A DNA stretch of 64,000 nt, taken from assembly GCF_021044685.1 (NCBI RefSeq), contig NZ_CP088014.1, forward strand, positions 7,178,001 through 7,242,000, read 5' to 3'. The notes below the pieces were generated by a model. The model ran no database searches and had not been told where the DNA came from. It worked only from the letters and a program-made list of their open reading frames with translations. Origin of the DNA: Bradyrhizobium daqingense (lineage in GTDB: Bacteria > Pseudomonadota > Alphaproteobacteria > Rhizobiales > Xanthobacteraceae). The translations under genes and the position numbers were made by a program. How positions within the stretch are numbered: the first letter of the stretch is position 1; the number at the start of each line of letters is the position of its first letter. This document shows positions 19,160-27,793 of this stretch, piece by piece.

Positions 19160-19350
19160 GGGTCAGATTCCAAAGCCAATCCTTGCCGACTCCGGATCGT
19201 CTGTCGGCAAAAGTCTTGCTGTAAGCCAGGGCGTTAGGTCTGCGACATCGAACGCAATTGGCTCTAACATGCCACCACCTGCAAAATGAACCCGGTGGAT
19301 CACGGGATCGCCGCAAGACGAGAAAAAGAAACGGAGCTCAACGACCAAAA

Positions 19351-19379
19351 CAAAACAGCGCCGATTGAGCGCTGTTTTG
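19351..19379 (-). terminator. Intrinsic terminator after the 19451 gene
   Basis: A perfect 11-bp stem (CAAAACAGCGC with GCGCTGTTTTG) encloses a 7-base loop. On the minus strand the stem is followed by TTTTGG. It lies 72 bp beyond the stop of the gene ending at 19451. The plus side also carries a short TTTT, so it may work both ways. Confidence 0.75.
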
Positions 19380-19450
19380 CTTTTCGGACATCGCCGGCAG
19401 AGCTCCGTTGTCTACAGCGAGGTAGAGACGGTAGCTCGAGGCGCCATCGA

Positions 19451-20068
19451 TCAAGGACTTACTGACTGGCCAACGGTCGAGGTGCTGGTCGAGCCGGTAT
19501 AGCTTGTTGTCGTATTCGGGTAATGCAGGCCGCCAAACGGGGAAGCAGTCCCACTCAATCCGCCCGACACAAAGCCGCTGTTACTGGTCGGCCCGCCTGC
19601 ACCCGTGCCACCGCCGCCGCCACCGCCGCCGGTCGCCGCGATTTGGACGTCGCCGGTTGCGGCCTGGTAGGCAGCGATTACGTCCGGATTTCCCGTCCCT
19701 GCGATCGCGGCCTGGATTTCGCTGGCGAACGCCTGGTCCTGCTGTGCCGCCATGCGTGCAAGCTGCGCGAGCCCAGCCACAATTGCCCGCATCTGATCCT
19801 TCGTCGTCGTGGGATCCTTTAGGAGAGCGATCAAGGCCGGCACGGTGGACGGATCGGAGGCTCCGAGATCGCGTACTCGCGAGATCATCGGGGCGCCGCC
19901 CGCAGCAAACTGCTGCAGCAGGCTCGCAGGCGAGGCTTTGAAGTCAGAGATGGTCTGAGCTGCAAGCTGCCGGCTCGGCGGGTAAATCGCTGCGTTCGCT
20001 GCGGTGACAACCGTGATGGCAAATAGCGCGGTAAGAACCCTCCGAAGCGCGAATTTGTAGACGCTCAT
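19451..20068 (-). CDS. Exported protein with Gly-rich C-terminal region
   Basis: This ~205-residue protein begins with a signal peptide (SVYKFALRRVLTALFAITVV, cleavage after AANA). The middle, residues 30-135, is helical and Ala/Gln-rich, with SDPSTVPALIALLKDP resembling a HEAT-like helix pair. The rest is low-complexity: a run of eight Gly and a Ser/Thr-rich tail. The start at 20068 is chosen because a GGGGGT site lies about six bases upstream and the signal peptide follows at once. No family was recognised; location between copolymerase and polymerase genes suggests a periplasmic or surface role in EPS production. A strong terminator follows. Confidence 0.65.
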   Translation of the reverse strand: MSVYKFALRRVLTALFAITVVTAANAAIYPPSRQLAAQTISDFKASPASLLQQFAAGGAPMISRVRDLGASDPSTVPALIALLKDPTTTKDQMRAIVAGLAQLARMAAQQDQAFASEIQAAIAGTGNPDVIAAYQAATGDVQIAATGGGGGGGGTGAGGPTSNSGFVSGGLSGTASPFGGLHYPNTTTSYTGSTSTSTVGQSVSP

Positions 20069-20239
20069 GGACACCCCCTGAAATGAGCCGTTCCGAAACA
20101 TAGTTAACGAACCATTGTTAAACTGACCGTGTGAACCTATCGAAACAACCGCTAGCTGTCCACCAAATCCGATATCTTCGTTAAAGCCCTAAGTTCTTCA
20201 AACACGGAAGGTTTTTGGATTGTTGGAGCAGAGGCTCGG

Positions 20240-21688
20240 TCAATCGGGAAACCTCGTACCGGGTTGATCCAACTCGATCATTGGCGACCTGCTTTCTTCC
20301 CCTCTTGCCGGCCAGCTCCGGAAGGATTGCGCCAAACCCACGCCAAACAGAGCAAAAAATGGGATCGAATAGCCGGGGATTTGCAGCGTGAAGTCCAGTG
20401 ACGAATGCAGCAGTGACAGACTGGCGGTCGCAGCTGCCGCAAGTGGAATGATGACGTCTCTCCGCCGAGTGAAAATCCCTCGTGCCAAGACGACGAACAT
20501 GACGCTCCAAGCGAGCCCGACGAGGAGCGTCAGCGGGATTCCAACTTCGGAGGTGAGTTCGAGTGGGGTCGAATGCGCACGGTCCCAGACGCCATAAATG
20601 GAAATATGAGGACTCCGATAGGGCGGAAAGGCCCATCGGAAGGTGCCCATCCCCGTCCCGAACCACGAGTTGTTGCCGATGATCTTCAGGGTGGATCTCC
20701 AGGCTTCTACCCGTCCCTCGTCAGCGAGCCCCTGCAAATCAAACCGATTGCTCACCCGCCCGCCAAGCAAGTAGATCAGGCCAAGCGCCACCGCCGTACT
20801 CGCCGCAAGAGAGCTTAAGATGCCCGTGCGGCGCGGCAGATCTCTCCGCAAAAACAATGTGACGGCGACGATCATGGCAAGGAGCGAGAGCCCAACGCCC
20901 GCTCGCGAACCGGTCATAAACATCGCGATCAAGCAGATCATCAACGCCGAGACCTTCGGCAGCATCTCGCGCGTAGGAATGTCAGAAACGTAGCGCCAGA
21001 CGCGCTTCCAGATGAGCCTGCGCTCCGGCAAGCGCCGCCGGACATCCTCCAGAATCAGCAGCATCCAGATCACCGCGCAGGAGCCAAAATAGGCCGCCGC
21101 CGTGTTGCGGTTGATGAAGGTGCCGGTGACGCTGCCGAGATAGGCCGTCTTGTCCCGCCACAAGATCATGGTCGGCTCGATCAGGAACGAGGCGACGCCG
21201 TAGAGCGCGTAGGCCGCGCCGGAGATCGCGATCACCCACAAGAGCCGGCGCGCGCGCATCCGATCGGCACCGACGGTGATGCCGAGCACGATGGCGAGGA
21301 TGTTGGCGAGCGGCGCGCCGAGCGCGAAGAACGCCTCGTTCTTGACGATCGATGCCGACGGGGCGATCGGCACGCCGAGCAGGTCCGACGCCTGCTTCCA
21401 GATCGGCTGGAACGGCGCCACCCAAGGATGGTCGGACAGCTGCTCATGCAGCACGAAGGCGTAAGCGGCGACGATCACGCCGATCCCGGCCAGCAGCCAC
21501 AGATGCGGCGTGCGCAGATCGCGCGTCGGCGCGAAGATCACCGCGATCCCGAGACACAGGCACCAGAACGCGATCGACAGATCGTTGGTCGAGCCGAACG
21601 GAAACGGCGCACTGGCGGCCACGAAGAACAGGATGAAGGCCGCGGGCAAGCTCCACGACCAGCGGATTGTGGGAGGCCAAAGGCGCAT
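20240..21688 (-). CDS. O-antigen ligase/Wzy family membrane protein
   Basis: This 482-residue protein has about 12 hydrophobic segments and a periplasmic loop typical of the O-antigen ligase/polymerase family. Key parts are GTFINRNTAAAYF near residue 187, TGSRAGVGLSLLAM near 258, and the loop NNSWFGTGMGTFRWAFP with RAHSTPLELTSEVGIP near 338-370, where the conserved His should sit. It would join or transfer lipid-linked oligosaccharides at the periplasmic side. With the ExoQ-like protein at 4192 and the relative at 24885, the locus has three candidates; either different reactions or two glycans are possible. The next gene on the strand is 21714 upstream, 25 bp away. Confidence 0.82.
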   Translation of the reverse strand: MRLWPPTIRWSWSLPAAFILFFVAASAPFPFGSTNDLSIAFWCLCLGIAVIFAPTRDLRTPHLWLLAGIGVIVAAYAFVLHEQLSDHPWVAPFQPIWKQASDLLGVPIAPSASIVKNEAFFALGAPLANILAIVLGITVGADRMRARRLLWVIAISGAAYALYGVASFLIEPTMILWRDKTAYLGSVTGTFINRNTAAAYFGSCAVIWMLLILEDVRRRLPERRLIWKRVWRYVSDIPTREMLPKVSALMICLIAMFMTGSRAGVGLSLLAMIVAVTLFLRRDLPRRTGILSSLAASTAVALGLIYLLGGRVSNRFDLQGLADEGRVEAWRSTLKIIGNNSWFGTGMGTFRWAFPPYRSPHISIYGVWDRAHSTPLELTSEVGIPLTLLVGLAWSVMFVVLARGIFTRRRDVIIPLAAAATASLSLLHSSLDFTLQIPGYSIPFFALFGVGLAQSFRSWPARGEESRSPMIELDQPGTRFPD

Positions 21689-21713
21689 CGGCGTTTTGCG
21701 AGCTTGCTCGAGC

Positions 21714-22289
21714 TTAGAGGAAGCAATCGATCGGATAAATCTTCAGATCCACGTTGAGGCGGCTGTTCCGGGTCTGCGCCCGGAACGCATAGAATACCCC
21801 AAAGCTATCACTCCCGGGACCGAGTTTTATTCCGGGGGTCAATTCGTCGGGCGGGACCAGAAGGCCGATATGCCGGTTGATGGCGGAAATCTCGATCCGC
21901 CCCCCGCCGTCCGCAAAATGCCCGCTGAGCTGGGTCACGGTGACCTTCGGCAGGCCGCGGCGCTGATGGCACACATCCTCCTCCCAGAGCTTGGTCTGTT
22001 GCACCAGCGGCTTGCCCGGGCCATCGGGGACGACGATATCGGGGAAAGACGGACGCAGCATCCCGAAGAACTTGCTCTCCTTGGAGTTCGCCGACAGGCG
22101 GACGGTGAAGGCCAGCTCGGCCTTGGCTCCCTTGAGGCGCGACAGGATCGGAGCGTCAGGCTCGGCGGAGATCATCACGTCGATGCGATGGCGCACGCCG
22201 AGCTCTGCGGAAGCGCCGAGAGCCGTCCCGGCCTGCGCGACGGTGAACGGGACGAGAGCCAGAAGACGCCAAAATGTTCGAAAGCGCAT
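21714..22289 (-). CDS. Exported protein of unknown function in the EPS locus
   Basis: This 191-residue protein has a signal peptide (MRFRTFWRLLALVPFTVAQ, cleavage after ALGA) and a beta-rich mature part with two Cys (DVCHQ and the C-terminal DCFL). The start at 22289 has AAGGGG five bases upstream, a good ribosome-binding site. It lies between the Wza-like export gene and the polymerase-like gene in the same direction and is likely co-transcribed with the latter. I do not recognise a family; a periplasmic role in export or modification is inferred only from position. Confidence 0.65.
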   Translation of the reverse strand: MRFRTFWRLLALVPFTVAQAGTALGASAELGVRHRIDVMISAEPDAPILSRLKGAKAELAFTVRLSANSKESKFFGMLRPSFPDIVVPDGPGKPLVQQTKLWEEDVCHQRRGLPKVTVTQLSGHFADGGGRIEISAINRHIGLLVPPDELTPGIKLGPGSDSFGVFYAFRAQTRNSRLNVDLKIYPIDCFL

Positions 22290-22406
22290 GAAGCCCCTTG
22301 CAACAGAACAGGGTGACGGACGACGGGCCCGCTCTGCTGCTCAGGACGCCTCGATCCGAACTTGCCCGCCGTCCGAGACAATACCGATTCGTCCGCTGAA
22401 CGAAAA

Positions 22407-22432
22407 TGGCACCGGGACAAAGCCCGGTGCCA
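22407..22432 (-). terminator. Intrinsic terminator after the polysaccharide export gene
   Basis: A 10-bp perfect stem (TGGCACCGGG with CCCGGTGCCA) and a 6-base loop are followed on the minus strand by TTTTCG. It lies 27 bp beyond the stop of the gene ending at 22459, so that gene is probably transcribed as a single unit. Confidence 0.8.
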
Positions 22433-22458
22433 TCGTCTTTGGTCGATCAAGTCGGGCC

Positions 22459-23661
22459 TTACGGCGCCAGCTTGACGTTGTTGCGGAAGATCAGCGCGTT
22501 GTTCGACAGATTCACCGCATCGTTGCCGGTCGCCATGATCACACGGAGGTAGTTCAGGAACTTGGCGACTTCGACGTTGCGCGAGTTCGAGACGTAGATG
22601 ATGTCCTGGTTCTTCATCATGACCTTTGTCGCAAGGAAGAAGCCACCGGGATCGCGGAAGTTCACGTTGAAGATGACCGGGATCGTGTCCGAGGTGTACT
22701 TGCTCACGTCGATGCCGAGCTGGGCCGCGACGTCGCGCGGCTCGCGCCGGTAGAGATACACGGCAGCGGGATCGGCCTGACCGTCCAGGAGACCACCGGC
22801 TTTGCCGACAGCTTCGCCGAGGTTGATGCGCCAGGCATCGAAGTTGAACTCGCCGCTCTGGCCGCTGGCGCCGAACGCCAGGAACTTCTGCTGCTCGCGA
22901 TAGACGTAAATGCTGTCGTCGGGACGTACATAAACGTTGTTCTCGGGCGCCATCACGAGATTTTCGAACGGCACGGTCGCCCGACGTCCGCCACGCTCCA
23001 GCATGACCCAGGTCTCGAAGCCCTGGCCCTTGATGCCGCCGGCCCGGGTGATCGCATCGAGCACGCGGTCCTTGGCGCCCGCCGCGCTCGCCGGATAACG
23101 CGCTGGCGAATTGACCTCGCCGAGCACGCTGATGAGCTGGGTGCGCTGCGAGGACATCGCAACGACCGCCTGCGGCTCGATCGCGCGGTTGCCGATCTTT
23201 TCGATGATCGAGCGCTGGATCTGAACCGCCGTCAGGCCCGCGGCTTTGACTTGGCCGGCATAGGGCACCGTGATGAAGCCGTCATTGTCCACCGCCTGGT
23301 CCGGGATGGTCACGAAGTTACCCGGACGGACGCCGGCTTCCGCCGGGATGAACAGACCACCTGCTGCGGCTTCGAAGATGGTGACGCTGACGACGTCGCC
23401 GATACCGAACACGATGCTGGCGGGCGGACGGCGGTCGGTGAACACGCCAGCGAGCCCCTTCGGCTCGTGGGTGTGCAGGATCTTCACGGTCGCCGGATTG
23501 AGCGGCACCAGCTCGTAGGCCGGCGCGTTTTCGGTCTGGATCTTGTTGTTGACGTCGTCCGTCAGTGGACCCGAGCCGGGATTGGTCGAGCAGGCCCCGA
23601 GCGCCAAGACGGCGGCCAGAAACGCAAACTGCAAAGCATAGGTCTTGGCAATGGATGACAT
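22459..23661 (-). CDS. Wza/ExoF-like polysaccharide export lipoprotein
   Basis: This ~400-residue protein belongs to the outer-membrane polysaccharide export family. The N-terminal signal ends in lipobox LGAC, so the mature protein is likely a lipoprotein. A Poly_export domain (FGIGDVVSVTIFEAA near residue 85, then DQAVDNDGFITVPYAGQVKAAGLT) is followed by SLBB-type repeats (AQPQAVV-like region near 155 and a second near 240). It would form the outer-membrane channel used with the Wzc-like kinase at 16916. The start at 23661 places the lipoprotein signal at the N-terminus; an ATG at 23691 adds ten polar residues and lacks a ribosome-binding site. A terminator follows the gene. Confidence 0.88.
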   Translation of the reverse strand: MSSIAKTYALQFAFLAAVLALGACSTNPGSGPLTDDVNNKIQTENAPAYELVPLNPATVKILHTHEPKGLAGVFTDRRPPASIVFGIGDVVSVTIFEAAAGGLFIPAEAGVRPGNFVTIPDQAVDNDGFITVPYAGQVKAAGLTAVQIQRSIIEKIGNRAIEPQAVVAMSSQRTQLISVLGEVNSPARYPASAAGAKDRVLDAITRAGGIKGQGFETWVMLERGGRRATVPFENLVMAPENNVYVRPDDSIYVYREQQKFLAFGASGQSGEFNFDAWRINLGEAVGKAGGLLDGQADPAAVYLYRREPRDVAAQLGIDVSKYTSDTIPVIFNVNFRDPGGFFLATKVMMKNQDIIYVSNSRNVEVAKFLNYLRVIMATGNDAVNLSNNALIFRNNVKLAP

Positions 23662-23680
23662 GAATCGTGCCCGAGGGTCC

Positions 23681-23698
23681 CCAATTGACATAAATTGG
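23681..23698. promoter_or_regulatory. Inverted repeat upstream of the export gene
   Basis: A perfect inverted repeat, CCAATT and AATTGG separated by six bases, lies about 20 bp upstream of the preferred start of the export gene. It could be an operator or part of the leader. No regulator can be assigned. Confidence 0.3.
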
Positions 23699-23925
23699 TA
23701 CGGCCTAGGGGGTGGTGCGACAAGTGTTCCGGGTGGTTAACGGAGCGATCAGTTGGCCAGTGTGGCGTGCAGGCCACTGTTTGGGGCTTGGTTTAACCCT
23801 TTGTGACCATTTGTGGTATTTCGTGTGCCCGGTCGGAGAGCAAACGGCCCGACTCAAGGGCGCAGTGTGTCGAGCGCGAGGCTTCTTGACCTGGCTGCGG
23901 TCTGCTAAGGCTGAGTAGGCCCCCC

Positions 23926-24495
23926 GTGACTGGCCTCCTTCTGATCCCGCTTTTGGCAGGTTCCCTCCTTGGCGCCGCTGATCGCCCATGGGGTCCTGCC
24001 TCTCCCTGCACCAGCAGCACCGGTTTCTCATGTCAGGAAGCGCCGATCGTTGCGGCGGCGACCTCCGCCCCCTCCTCCGTCTGGAAATTCACCCGGACGC
24101 AAGGGACCAAGGACGGTGAAAGCTTTGCTGCGATCATGAAGACGGCTGACACGACCCAGTCCGACCCGGACTTCGCGGGCCTGATCGTCCGCTGCGCCCC
24201 GAAGGGCAAGGTCGACGTGCTGGTGGCCCTGATCCGGCCCTTTCCGCCGCGGAGCCGCCCGAAGGTGACCATTGCCGCGAGCGGCGGCACCTTGACCTTT
24301 GATGCTGGCATGGCGGCCGCGGGCGCCGCCGTGCTTTTGCCCGACGAGGTCTCGGCCTTTGCCGCCGGAAAGTGGCAGACGACGCCCTCCCTGTCCGTGG
24401 TGATCAGGGAAGGCGACACCGAGATCAAGGGAATGGTGGCCCTCAATGGGCTACGGGAGGCCTATCATTCGCTGCTGGCAAATTGCGGCCAATAG
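23926..24495 (+). CDS. Exported protein of unknown function
   Basis: This 189-residue protein starts with a hydrophobic signal-like stretch (TGLLLIPLLAGSLLGAA). The mature part is Ala/Thr-rich and includes VWKFTRTQGTKDGESFAAIMKTAD and DFAGLIVRCAPKGKVDVLVAL, similar in style to conserved exported proteins I have seen in Bradyrhizobium, function unknown. Two Cys pairs may bridge. The start is GTG at 23926 with only a weak ribosome-binding site. It is divergent from the export lipoprotein gene and is followed on the same strand by a small membrane protein gene after 75 bp. Confidence 0.6.
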   Translation: MTGLLLIPLLAGSLLGAADRPWGPASPCTSSTGFSCQEAPIVAAATSAPSSVWKFTRTQGTKDGESFAAIMKTADTTQSDPDFAGLIVRCAPKGKVDVLVALIRPFPPRSRPKVTIAASGGTLTFDAGMAAAGAAVLLPDEVSAFAAGKWQTTPSLSVVIREGDTEIKGMVALNGLREAYHSLLANCGQ

Positions 24496-24570
24496 GCCAA
24501 ATTTAGCCATACGACTTAAGGGTCTTTTTAGGCGGGAAACCTAGGGTCCGGAGCACGGAGAGTGTTTCGA

Positions 24571-24846
24571 ATGACCGCCTTTTTGATTTTCAGCTTTCTC
24601 ACAGGTGCCGTGCTCGGCCAGCGCTTTCGCGTGTTCGTGCTCCTGCCGGTGACATTCGCCCTGGTGCTCACCATGCTGCCCGTCAGCATGATGACCAGCC
24701 TTGGCTTCCTTGAAGGCATGAAGGCAGCGGCGTTCGCAGCCATCGCTCTCCAGGGCGGTTACCTGTTCGGTTCGGGGGCGCGCTTTGCCCTTGCCGCCGC
24801 ACGCGCCACCCGCGTGTTCGATCGACCGGTGAAGGCCACCCGCTGA
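24571..24846 (+). CDS. Small membrane protein
   Basis: This 91-residue protein has two to three hydrophobic helices (TAFLIFSFLTGAVLG, VFVLLPVTFALVLTMLP and a third near residue 55) and a basic C-terminus. The ATG at 24571 follows GGAGAG by about nine bases; a GTG three codons earlier sits too close to that site. It lies just upstream of the polymerase-like gene at 24885 on the same strand. No function is known to me. Confidence 0.6.
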   Translation: MTAFLIFSFLTGAVLGQRFRVFVLLPVTFALVLTMLPVSMMTSLGFLEGMKAAAFAAIALQGGYLFGSGARFALAAARATRVFDRPVKATR

Positions 24847-24884
24847 TTGCGGCGCAGGCCTCTGGTTGAAAACCACACGCCCGC

Positions 24885-26204
24885 TTGTATGGTGACCTGA
24901 CCCGTTTCAGGATTCCGCATCGAGCGCGCCGTTTGTCCCTCGCTTATTTTGCCCTCATCGTTTCGATCGTCTCCGCTTCCGCTCTCGAAATCGCCGGCGC
25001 CAAGTTCGGTGCGCAGCTGGGGTCGATGGCCGCAGCGCTAGGCTTGCTGGCGGCTGCCTCGAGCACGCGCAAGGCCGACTACGAGCACTATGTCCGCGCG
25101 ACCTCCTGGGGCCGCTGGATCCTGATCGCCATTCCGCTGTGCATCGCCGCTCAACTCGCCCCGCTTCCGCTGAGCTGGGCGCATCCGATCTGGGCCAGTG
25201 CCCACGACGTCCTCGGCGGCTTCTCGCTCGGGCCGATCACCGCCGATATCGGCTTGACGGTGGACGCGCTGGTATTGGTGCTCGCAGCGATCTCATTGCT
25301 CGGCGTCGCCATCCTGGTGGTCCGCAACCGCAGCCGTGCCGAGCTGGTTCTCTTCGTGCTGAGCGGAGTAACGGCGGCCGCCGCCTTGATCTTGGACTTG
25401 CATCGGCTCTCGCCGGGGCTTGCTGCAGCCGCGCCCTCTGAGCTCACGACGACCTTGGCCGGCCTCGGCCTCATGCTCAATCTGGCGGTCATGCAGCTCG
25501 CGGCTGAGCGGGCCGAAACGCATCACTCGGTCCTCCGCTCCGTCGTGATCGGTCTTTGCGGTCTCGTCGGGGCCCTGGCCTGCGCAATCGCGATCTTCGG
25601 GTTGTCCGGAACGAACAGCGCGGTCGCAGCAAGCTTCGGCGTCGTGCTGATCCTGCTGATCCTCGTCATCCGCAGGCTGGATCTGTCACCATTGGCCGCG
25701 ACCGCCTTGTCGGTCGCAGCCCTGATCGGCGCGGGCATCGTCCTGATCTTCCTCTTCGAGAAAAATTCAGGGCCAATTCTCCTGCGGCTCGTCCCGGAGA
25801 TGGGGACCGACACCAAGGCCGCGTTCGAGCGCATGTTGGCCGATACGCGCTGGTTCGGCGCCGGCGCCGGGACTTTTGCTGCAGTCGGCAGAATCTATCA
25901 GAACGATGCCGGAGCCCTCTTGAGCGCCCCCTCAGCGGCGACAGCGATCTTTGCGGGAATGGGATGGATCGGTTTCGCTGCTATGATGGCGGTGAGCCTG
26001 ATCGCCCTGGTCCGCCTGTTCTTCGGCGCCTTGCAGCGCGGCCGCGACTCGTTCTTTCCCGCGGCGGCCGCCGCCTGTGTTCTCTTTGCGCTCGTCCAGA
26101 GCTTCGCAGGTCCCGGATTGCTGCGCCCGGCATCCATCCTGTGCCTGTCGGTGATCGTGGGCCTCGGGCTGTCGCAGAGCGTCAGCCAATCCGGGTCACG
26201 ATAG
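24885..26204 (+). CDS. Polytopic membrane protein, probable O-antigen ligase-like
   Basis: This 439-residue protein has about 11-12 membrane helices and a periplasmic loop near residues 300-345 with ADTRWFGAGAGTFAAVGRIY, which resembles the WFGxGxGTF loop of the O-antigen ligase-like protein at 20240. The characteristic HN/HS residues after that loop are not evident, so activity may be lost or different. The start codon is uncertain: TTG at 24885 gives the full first helix; no ATG occurs nearby in frame. It follows a small membrane protein gene and converges with the BTLCP gene 11 bp away. Confidence 0.6.
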   Translation: MYGDLTRFRIPHRARRLSLAYFALIVSIVSASALEIAGAKFGAQLGSMAAALGLLAAASSTRKADYEHYVRATSWGRWILIAIPLCIAAQLAPLPLSWAHPIWASAHDVLGGFSLGPITADIGLTVDALVLVLAAISLLGVAILVVRNRSRAELVLFVLSGVTAAAALILDLHRLSPGLAAAAPSELTTTLAGLGLMLNLAVMQLAAERAETHHSVLRSVVIGLCGLVGALACAIAIFGLSGTNSAVAASFGVVLILLILVIRRLDLSPLAATALSVAALIGAGIVLIFLFEKNSGPILLRLVPEMGTDTKAAFERMLADTRWFGAGAGTFAAVGRIYQNDAGALLSAPSAATAIFAGMGWIGFAAMMAVSLIALVRLFFGALQRGRDSFFPAAAAACVLFALVQSFAGPGLLRPASILCLSVIVGLGLSQSVSQSGSR

Positions 26205-26215
26205 AGCGCGGGTGA

Positions 26216-26842
26216 TCAGACCGCGCGGTCGCCGAGCGAGGCCCAGTAGTTCGGGTTCTTGGGCGACTGGATGCGGACCCAGCGATAGGGTTTCTTCGAC
26301 CACGGCATGATGTGGCCGGAGAGATTGTCCAGCACGAGATCGCCGGAGAAGGTCCGCACCACCACGACGAGATGATGCTCGCCCCAGGTGGTCACGACCT
26401 CGCTGAGCAGCACCGAGCGCGCCGGAAAGCCCTTGGCGATCAAATCGTGGCGTTTTGTCACGGCGTAATCGTTGCAATCGCCGCTGGTCGGGTGCAGCAG
26501 CCATTTCTCGCCACGCAGCCCTTCCAGATTGGCCTCGGGGCGGATCGCGGTGTTGACGCGCTGGTTGACCTCCTGCATCTGCGCCATGCGCTCGGCCGTC
26601 AGCTTCAGACGGCCGCCTCGAAACACGATCTGCTGCGGACGCGGTTTGCACTCGTCCTTGTACTTCAGGCAGAAGATGGTGAACGCCATCGGCGCCAGCG
26701 TCGGCTGGTCGAACTTGATGTAGTGGATGGCGCCGCGCAGCCCCATGGGTGCGCCGACGAAGGCGGCTTCCGCCTTCTGCTGCACCCCCGCAGCAACCAC
26801 GATTGCGGCCGCAGCCGCCAGGAACTTTACCACTTTGCGCAT
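26216..26842 (-). CDS. BTLCP transglutaminase-like cysteine peptidase (DUF920/LapG-like)
   Basis: This 208-residue exported protein has a signal peptide (residues 1-26, cleavage after AEA) and a bacterial transglutaminase-like cysteine proteinase domain. The triad is visible: Cys in GDCNDYAV near residue 122, His in GEHHLVVVV near 156, and Asp in LVLDNL near 172. Members include LapG, a periplasmic protease that releases large adhesins and is controlled by c-di-GMP, but many rhizobial members have unknown targets. The start at 26842 has a GGGAG site six bases upstream. Whether it acts on the large repeat protein of this locus is untested. Confidence 0.85.
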   Translation of the reverse strand: MRKVVKFLAAAAAIVVAAGVQQKAEAAFVGAPMGLRGAIHYIKFDQPTLAPMAFTIFCLKYKDECKPRPQQIVFRGGRLKLTAERMAQMQEVNQRVNTAIRPEANLEGLRGEKWLLHPTSGDCNDYAVTKRHDLIAKGFPARSVLLSEVVTTWGEHHLVVVVRTFSGDLVLDNLSGHIMPWSKKPYRWVRIQSPKNPNYWASLGDRAV

Positions 26843-27036
26843 GTCGCGCTCCCCATTCTTGTTGGGGGAGACGCTACGCGAGACCTCTTGAAATACGGCT
26901 CAAAGGCCACGCGATGCTTTAATCAAAATGCGGGCTCATCGGTCGGAAACAATTAAGAATACCGATGCATGACTTGTTCTGCTAAGAGCGGTCACGACGT
27001 TCCGCTCGTGACGCTGGATACGATTCGACCGACCTG

Positions 27037-27774
27037 ATGGGCCTTTCCTCCCGCTTTCGAAAGAAGACCAAGCCTCGGCTCCCCGACGGCGTTCGCGTCT
27101 ATGCGATTGGCGACGTGCATGGCCGCGCCGATCTGCTTCAATCGCTGTTAACCGTGATCGACGCCGACCTCGCCCGTTCGGCTCCCCAACGCGCCATTCA
27201 GGTCTTCCTGGGCGACTATGTCGACCGCGGGCCGGACTCACGCGCCGTTCTTGATCTCTTGATCGCGCGCTCGAAATCGCACGAGACCGTCTGCCTGAAG
27301 GGCAACCACGAGGTCTTCCTGCTCGAGGTGCTCAAGGACCCCGCCCGCCTGCAGGAGTGGCGCCACTATGGCGGCCTCCTGACGCTGGTCTCCTACGGCA
27401 TCACGCCGACGATGAACCCGTCCGCGGAGCAGCAGGTCGAACTGATCGAGGGACTGAGACGCGCATTGCCGCCGGAGCATCTCGCCTTCCTCCAGCAATT
27501 GCCCTCGTCCTTTGCCTGCGGCGACTTCTTCTTCGTCCATGCCGGCGTCAAGCCGGGCGTCCCGCTCGATCGCCAGAAGGACGAGGATCTGCTCTGGATC
27601 CGCGAGGAATTCCTCGCCTCCGAGGAGCGCTTCGGCAAATATATCGTGCACGGTCATACCCCGGTCAGCGCGCCCGACATCCGGGCGAACCGCATCAACA
27701 TCGACACCGGTGCATATGCGACCGGCAACTTGACGCTCTTGACGATACAAGGCGATAGTCTTCTCGCAATTTGA
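27037..27774 (+). CDS. PPP-family metallophosphoesterase (serine/threonine phosphatase)
   Basis: This 245-residue cytoplasmic protein has all motifs of the PPP/calcineurin-like family: GDVHGRADLL (near residue 24), GDYVDRGPDS (near 60), GNHE (near 89), FVHAGV and HGHTP. These bind two metal ions and catalyse phosphate removal from proteins or small molecules such as diadenosine tetraphosphate. It is followed after 20 bp by the gene for a membrane-anchored protein resembling the product of 16162. A role in countering tyrosine kinase or other signalling in the EPS locus is possible but not shown. Confidence 0.88.
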   Translation: MGLSSRFRKKTKPRLPDGVRVYAIGDVHGRADLLQSLLTVIDADLARSAPQRAIQVFLGDYVDRGPDSRAVLDLLIARSKSHETVCLKGNHEVFLLEVLKDPARLQEWRHYGGLLTLVSYGITPTMNPSAEQQVELIEGLRRALPPEHLAFLQQLPSSFACGDFFFVHAGVKPGVPLDRQKDEDLLWIREEFLASEERFGKYIVHGHTPVSAPDIRANRINIDTGAYATGNLTLLTIQGDSLLAI

Positions 27775-27793
27775 AAGCTTAGGCCGAACTTCG

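Noticed and set aside
22000..23658. 555-codon plus-strand frame opposite the export lipoprotein gene
   Set aside because: Antisense to a well-supported gene in GC-rich DNA; Arg/Asp/His-rich composition typical of shadows.
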